Shown here piece by piece: positions 59,801 to 64,000 of a stretch of 64,000 nt of DNA. The stretch covers positions 186,001 to 250,000 of the forward strand of contig JAOZSQ010000001.1 in NCBI GenBank assembly GCA_029939595.1, in the 5' to 3' direction. Below the pieces are notes generated by a model, which saw only the letters and a program-made list of their open reading frames with translations, searched no databases and was not told the origin of the DNA. This DNA is from EX4572-165 sp002254885 (GTDB lineage: Archaea > Thermoplasmatota > E2 > DHVEG-1). The stretch's first letter is position 1, and the number at the start of each line of letters is the position of its first letter. The position numbers and the translations under genes were made by a program.

Positions 59801-62225
59801 AAAAGGATGTTTGGATGATATTCCAATAGATATGCTCAAGGCATTATTACCAAATTTACCAGATGATATATTAAAAGATCCTAAGAATATTGCGAGATTG
59901 TTAAATGCTCTGACTATTGATGAATTAAAAGATTTATTAAAGAACTTTTTTGAGAATTTTGAGAATTTGAGTTTAGATGATCTTCCTAAAGGCATGTTAT
60001 TAGCTCTTTTAGCTTTACTTACTGATGAAGAATTGGCTGCTTTGCTTGATAGATTAAGTGATGATATATTGAACAAACTCAAAAATTTATTGTATAAAAA
60101 TCCAGATTTACTAGCAAAATTATTGGGAAAATTATCACCGGAGTTTTTATCATGGTTCTTTCAACAGTTTCCTTATGATTATATAAAGAACTTTTTTATA
60201 AGTTTAGTGAATTGGTATTGTGAAAATGATATGAAATTCTTTATATCGCTTATTAGTTACATATCATATAGTTTCTTATATACTATGAATAGTTATATGA
60301 CTGTTTATATTATGAGAAGTGTTTTTACAAGAGTTAGTTATAGGGTTTTAAGAACTGTTATGGTTCGTATGAGAAGAATAGAGATACGTTATTTGCCTAA
60401 AGATATTTTAATAACCATATTGCAGCAATATCCTAGTCAAGTAATGCGTTATTTTCCAACCTCTGTTACCAGAAGATTGATGAATTCAGTTCCCCAGGAA
60501 AATAGAGAACAGATTAGCAAACAGTTATCAGAAGGCGATTTAAAAAAAGTGTTGGGAGAAGTTCTCCAGGATGTTGATTATAGTGTATTACAAAGTATTT
60601 TTGATCAAATTCCTGTTACGATTATTAGAAGATCCATGCAACGTCTGAGATTGGTTCATTATAGAAGAATTATTCAATATCTTTCATACGAAACAATGAC
60701 ATATTTGTTTAGTTATTTTACACAATATTATTTCTATTCAATGCCTATTTATTTAACTCAACAAATAATGATAAGTATTATTCAGTGTTTTCCGTATACG
60801 TATTTTATAGATTTAATTTATCACATATTTACTAGTATTCCAAAAGATATGTTATTAAAGACGCTTACAATGTGTCTTCAACAAGGATTTTTTGATGATT
60901 TATTAGGTAAAATAACTCCTGAAATGATGTTGAAATTATTGAAAGAGTTGGATAGGGATACCCTATTGGAGTTGTTTGGTGAACTCTCAAAAGAAGATCT
61001 TTTGGATATGTTGAAAGGACTTATGCCTGATATACTCACTCCTGAAAGGCTTAAAGAGCTTTTAAGAGAGTTGGCTATGTTCTATTTAAGGAAAATATTA
61101 AAATGTACTATGATAGATGAAGTTGATGAAGAGGTTATAGATGAATTATTGAAGCATTTTAATATGGCACAATTAATTGAATTGTTAATGAAGCGAATTG
61201 GTGATTGTAAGAGTAAGGTTGTGGAGTGTATTCCAGAAGAGTTACTTGAGTTGATTGGTAGTCAGATGGATATTGCTGATTTAAAGGATAAATTGTTAAA
61301 TCGGTTATCGGATGATGATATTCGGGATTTGTTTAAAGATCTTACAGATGAACAATTAAAAGCGTTATTTGATTCGTTTGAAAGAAACATATTGGAAAAG
61401 ATAGATGCTGTTATTGTAGATGCATTGTTAGATGATAAGATACCAACAGAAGTGATGGAAGGTATAATTGAGATAGCATTAGACGAATTTAGAATAGTTT
61501 TTTGTGAGGTGCTTAAACAGATAGATATTAGAACTATTGAAATAATGATAAAGTTATTGTCGGATGAGGATACTCGTGAACTTCTTAAAATGGTACTTTG
61601 GGATAATATTAAGTATATTCCAGAACAAATTTATCTTAATTTTTTGAGAAAATTCAAGACGCAAGAATTGAAAAAATGTTTTGAAAGAATGAGTGAGGAA
61701 GAGTATAAGAAAATGTTCGGGGAACTTGGACCAGAATCATACGCTAAAATATTTGAAAGATTAAATGATGATGAAGAAACATTGAATTTATTAATAGAGG
61801 AACTTACAGATAGACTTGAGATTTCAATATTTGAAGAACTTGTGAAAGCGGTTCCTTCTCCAATGTTTGATACTATTGCTGAAGAAAATCAACATGTGGT
61901 TTTCTCTTATATTTTTAAGAAAATGCAATCTAAAATTTCAATTCCTTTGTTAAGAAAAGTTTTTACCTCATTAACTGATGAAATGAGAAGAGAAGTTTTA
62001 GACCCCTTGTTTTTCAGTGAACATTATACTATACTAGAGGAAATTTCACAAGAAACATTAAGTGTTTTGTTTTGTCATGCGGATAAGGAATATTTTCATG
62101 ATGATATTATTACTGATTTGACAAAGGAAACTGTACGAGTTTTCTTATTAAGTATTTTAGATAACACAGATCTTACATTAACAGATCCGATTATTGAAAT
62201 GTTGTTCAAATCGCTATTTTTATAA
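56895..62225 (+). CDS. Very large helical-solenoid structural protein (1776 aa)
   Basis: No family recognised. The N-terminal 250 residues are helical with glycine-rich elements. About 280-500 is a charged coiled coil. About 536-582 is a long hydrophobic helix (AELIAGAVAMIDAMIALLDE and following). A cysteine cluster (ICGCLCFCDMG) lies near 625-635. From about 950 to the end are dozens of roughly 20-residue helical repeats of the form LP/LS-x-(D/E)-x-L-x-x-LL-x-x-L, interrupted at about 1100-1300 by a Tyr/Phe/Ile-rich version (for example YDYIKNFFISLVNWYCEN). This resembles an alpha solenoid. Position after the spike suggests a tail-tip or ejected protein. Confidence 0.65.
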   Translation: MTWEKKEFTIELLADPKVSQLLDKLETLGETIVTIGEIIKALAELYKIYLLSSINPILAALYLLIKLIKEFIESLNQVAVHGIIMLPGLTGGLGTFYTFGELKLMYTPKVFGVEQGNRKKVERFIDGAGWKDWMEPASIESLKSKLVEQYVNHGSSIFNVQSVIQENGRSKVAVTEANRWLDAKSKQSGEGIWFCNKDELGAAFLDSFTDSEDPCRPKMDDHRMSSSLTLFFGIGGKLEAIKIDEIVDLINKVMKLIGKLMDMDSFTKAAEAEIKKMETTYKKMQGKDALEIQYEKDTKEMEERHATEIATAKGEGVMDEKTKDADGQEITKRKWMENQRKIIDKDNCLPSADAEEFEELAPQDYATPVTYYVEGVRLDSDADDEWAGSEMTVLQKSENGQLSPPKTKAEADKQKKAIDIAKKKRQTKIDTLEKTRKALEKTEKAAAAQGAKDLEAMRKRHKAEKKTLDDKFAADQKAKIANEQASKKADVKKELTLESLENSLFAGDWVSYPLLPDLMPFVEPIFAQIYAYLDGMAELIAGAVAMIDAMIALLDEKIAIVKEILAIIKLLKALISALNSLKGGAGIYCHYLPMAPGGAARLKSSIGTAWEELPAIYSEPISICGCLCFCDMGPGTELLAFVLGLKPNYNPLDYIAIWFSYIEDLMKIREVGMGIWDKLMNAIQGAMNLLNDTLAALEAILAQLKKIISITKDILKDIISVVKHPVDLQGKAAIKGKLGDNRLGALSPKEKEVQIGQLQDEIIEEDFKELSDAEVEEKSKEKVGAEYDDMTDNEKEDLKEDLKEDMKIDKFSDMSEEEMDDLLKEKLGEEAFNGLSDEEKDFVFQDILNEKMDSALDKLEMELAGSLEFKSPKAVSIIERDVDGDKEKVNVLLKELKKDILSDLTELGRDVAEKVIDKLEKVIKQMLEDTKEDSLMMQQLLKDMLHECFLKVFSYLNKQKLIDILLILIKGCLDDIPIDMLKALLPNLPDDILKDPKNIARLLNALTIDELKDLLKNFFENFENLSLDDLPKGMLLALLALLTDEELAALLDRLSDDILNKLKNLLYKNPDLLAKLLGKLSPEFLSWFFQQFPYDYIKNFFISLVNWYCENDMKFFISLISYISYSFLYTMNSYMTVYIMRSVFTRVSYRVLRTVMVRMRRIEIRYLPKDILITILQQYPSQVMRYFPTSVTRRLMNSVPQENREQISKQLSEGDLKKVLGEVLQDVDYSVLQSIFDQIPVTIIRRSMQRLRLVHYRRIIQYLSYETMTYLFSYFTQYYFYSMPIYLTQQIMISIIQCFPYTYFIDLIYHIFTSIPKDMLLKTLTMCLQQGFFDDLLGKITPEMMLKLLKELDRDTLLELFGELSKEDLLDMLKGLMPDILTPERLKELLRELAMFYLRKILKCTMIDEVDEEVIDELLKHFNMAQLIELLMKRIGDCKSKVVECIPEELLELIGSQMDIADLKDKLLNRLSDDDIRDLFKDLTDEQLKALFDSFERNILEKIDAVIVDALLDDKIPTEVMEGIIEIALDEFRIVFCEVLKQIDIRTIEIMIKLLSDEDTRELLKMVLWDNIKYIPEQIYLNFLRKFKTQELKKCFERMSEEEYKKMFGELGPESYAKIFERLNDDEETLNLLIEELTDRLEISIFEELVKAVPSPMFDTIAEENQHVVFSYIFKKMQSKISIPLLRKVFTSLTDEMRREVLDPLFFSEHYTILEEISQETLSVLFCHADKEYFHDDIITDLTKETVRVFLLSILDNTDLTLTDPIIEMLFKSLFL

Positions 62226-62232
62226 GGAATAT

Positions 62233-64000
62233 ATGGCATCAATTAAAGAAGAAAAAAATAAGTGTAAAACAACAATACGAAGTGGTGCAATGGGTGTTGT
62301 TGATGGACGAATAATAATGATTGATAGGATAGAAACATTCAATGAATTTCTTCCTAAACTTTTGCCCTTATATAATGATACCTATTCTTGGATAACTAAA
62401 TTTGGGCAGATGCGAAACCTATTAAGAGGTTATGAAAATCCCAACGATTCACTTCACACATTCAATATATCTTCCAGAAAAAATGTGGTTCCTCATTATT
62501 TTACTCTTCCAAAATGTAATTCTTTTTGTTTCAGTTCTTTTGATAGTCCAGATTTATACACCGCAGGACCATATGTTTTAACCACAGAAGAAGCAACAAA
62601 ATGTTATGTAACTGTGAGACGTAAAGATAATAAAATAGTTGTAACTCAAGATGAAGACCATTTGGATGCATGGTATACACCAGAATTAATAAAAGATTTT
62701 AGATTTCAAGTTGGTTCTTGTGAACAACTTGTAACTGTATTTGAGAAAAAAATAGAAACGAAGAATAAATTCTTTTTTACAAAAATTGTATTGATGAAAG
62801 ATAAAAAAGAAATAAAAGATTTGGGTTCTTTTGATGAAAATGGTAAATTTGTTCATCCAGATATAGATTATGAGAATACTGTTTTTAGTGAAACTCTAAC
62901 AGAAAAAAATATAAAGGTGGTATTTAAAAATGCAATAAATGATGATGTTACTGTAGCCATAAAATATAGAATAGTTCAAAAGGAAATTAGTGAAGGTGTT
63001 GGAACTTTAAATGAACTGGAAAAAGGGGAAACATTTACTTTTAAATTGGGCACTGATCCAGTAAAAGGCACAATAAAAGTGTTATTGGGAGAAGAAATAA
63101 TAGGAACGATAGATGAAAAGGGGTTTGTATCGGGTTCTCTTGTTGAAAAAGATTCTAGTTTCAATGTTAATAATAATACGTTGTATTTGGTGTTTGATAA
63201 AAAATATAAAGCAGGAAAAATGGATAGTGTTTTTGTTAAATATGAAATTTTTACACCGGATCAGTATGTAGAAGTTGGTAATTTTTCTATTTTACCAAAA
63301 GAATTTGAAATGGATTTGCAACATGATACAATAATCAAAGGAACTAGTAAAATTTACAAAGAATATGACGATGATAATGTTGTTTATTTGGGTTCGGTTG
63401 ATGAGAATGAAAATGTTATTGCAACAAATGAACTATTAGATGCAACTGCTTGTGTTTTTGATACTAAAACAAAGAAGTTAAAAATAGTTTTAAAAGAAAC
63501 TGAAAATATAGATTATGATATTGCTTTACGTTATAATTTTCTTGATCAATATCATGAATGGCATAAAGACTTTTTTCAGGTAGCATTTACAGTTGAATCA
63601 ATAACTTATTTGGGTAATAGGCAAATGTCTTTTATGAGATTGAATCTTGATAAACCGATTGATTATATGTTTCCAACTGAGCCAAAGAATGAATCGGATA
63701 CACCATTGGTTGTAGAAAGACCAATGTTGGGTTCAAGTTTCCAGGTGAATAGTATTGAAACAAGGAAAATTGTTGCTAGGATTCAAGTGTTAGCTGAAGG
63801 ATTGGAGTTGAATCATGGTTGGCATATAATTAAAGATAGAGAGTTTGATTGTACTTCTGTTAATAAGGTTGGTTTTAGAAAATTGGCGAATTTAATCAAT
63901 TTTGAGATTGTGAATAAGGATGATATTTATAAAGCAATACTTGCTTTGTCATATCCATTAAATGCAGAAGCAAACCCATTTTATCCTATGAATGAGGGAA
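62233..64000 (+). CDS. Large structural protein, N-terminal part, runs off the window
   Basis: Open from the ATG (8 bases after the previous stop, with AAGGAAT as ribosome site) to the last base: 589 codons with no stop. The N-terminus IDRIETFNEFLPKLLPLYND is helical and later parts are beta-rich, with repeated Y-D-I-x-L-x-Y / V-x-Y-x-I strand patterns (about residues 230-450) suggesting tandem Ig-like sandwiches. A large baseplate or fibre protein is likely. No specific family is recognised and the end is missing. Confidence 0.7.
   Translation, partial: MASIKEEKNKCKTTIRSGAMGVVDGRIIMIDRIETFNEFLPKLLPLYNDTYSWITKFGQMRNLLRGYENPNDSLHTFNISSRKNVVPHYFTLPKCNSFCFSSFDSPDLYTAGPYVLTTEEATKCYVTVRRKDNKIVVTQDEDHLDAWYTPELIKDFRFQVGSCEQLVTVFEKKIETKNKFFFTKIVLMKDKKEIKDLGSFDENGKFVHPDIDYENTVFSETLTEKNIKVVFKNAINDDVTVAIKYRIVQKEISEGVGTLNELEKGETFTFKLGTDPVKGTIKVLLGEEIIGTIDEKGFVSGSLVEKDSSFNVNNNTLYLVFDKKYKAGKMDSVFVKYEIFTPDQYVEVGNFSILPKEFEMDLQHDTIIKGTSKIYKEYDDDNVVYLGSVDENENVIATNELLDATACVFDTKTKKLKIVLKETENIDYDIALRYNFLDQYHEWHKDFFQVAFTVESITYLGNRQMSFMRLNLDKPIDYMFPTEPKNESDTPLVVERPMLGSSFQVNSIETRKIVARIQVLAEGLELNHGWHIIKDREFDCTSVNKVGFRKLANLINFEIVNKDDIYKAILALSYPLNAEANPFYPMNEG

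Overview
This window is a 64 kb piece of an AT-rich genome from a T4-related contractile-tailed phage (myovirus), probably a large one. The evidence is a T4-type replication set (UvsW, UvsY, gp45 clamp, gp44/gp62 clamp loader), a T4-type baseplate set (gp25, gp6, gp8, gp26, gp48/54, gp53, gp27, gp5-like), exact T4 late promoters (TATAAATA), and genes that are packed, overlapping and mostly on one strand. No tRNA, rRNA, CRISPR array or insertion sequence was recognised. The host cannot be identified; T4-type architecture and a consensus sigma-70 promoter suggest a Gram-negative bacterium.

Layout. (1) 1-3.55 kb: a cysteine-rich GP88-like gene runs into a convergent uvsY / small gene / uvsW recombination operon on the minus strand. 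(2) 3.55-4.06 kb: a divergent regulatory gap, then a small heat-shock protein and a gene whose ribosome site lies in a hairpin that also contains its late promoter. (3) 5.4-11.95 kb: small unknown genes, ThyX, then sliding clamp, a zinc-ribbon protein and the clamp-loader subunits. (4) 12.0-14.84 kb: a stand-alone transcription unit with a near-consensus sigma-70 promoter, a leader hairpin and a strong terminator, encoding an 897-residue homologue of the eukaryotic MAJOR VAULT PROTEIN. This is the most remarkable item in the window. (5) 14.87-18.84 kb: an accessory block with a four-helix membrane protein with a coiled coil, an Hfq/Sm-like protein, a possible nucleotide-modification-type protein, a PDDEXK-type nuclease and an AntA-type antirepressor, closed by a terminator. 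(6) 18.86-32.3 kb: baseplate wedge and periphery (gp25, gp6, discoidin-like and PKD-like proteins, a giant gp7-position protein, gp8-like) and small accessory or fibre proteins. (7) 32.4-35.2 kb: a long fibre protein and short paralogous fibre-tip proteins. (8) 35.3-38.1 kb: three tandem tail-tube-like paralogues and a gp26-like chaperone that probably extends by -1 frameshift. (9) 38.2-49.8 kb: a 3,869-residue tape measure implying a tail near 0.6 micrometre. (10) 49.8-64 kb: tube cap, gp53, hub gp27, a spike split into OB-fold and beta-helix chains with no lysozyme domain, small proteins, a 1,776-residue helical-solenoid protein, and the start of another large structural protein that runs off the window.

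Working together: host RNA polymerase would transcribe the vault-like gene early. The clamp and its loader would serve replication and, as in T4, late transcription from the TATAAATA promoters. The right three-quarters builds an elaborate long contractile tail. The vault-like protein next to a membrane/coiled-coil protein and an Hfq-like protein may be an undescribed phage compartment or particle system. That last statement is inference.
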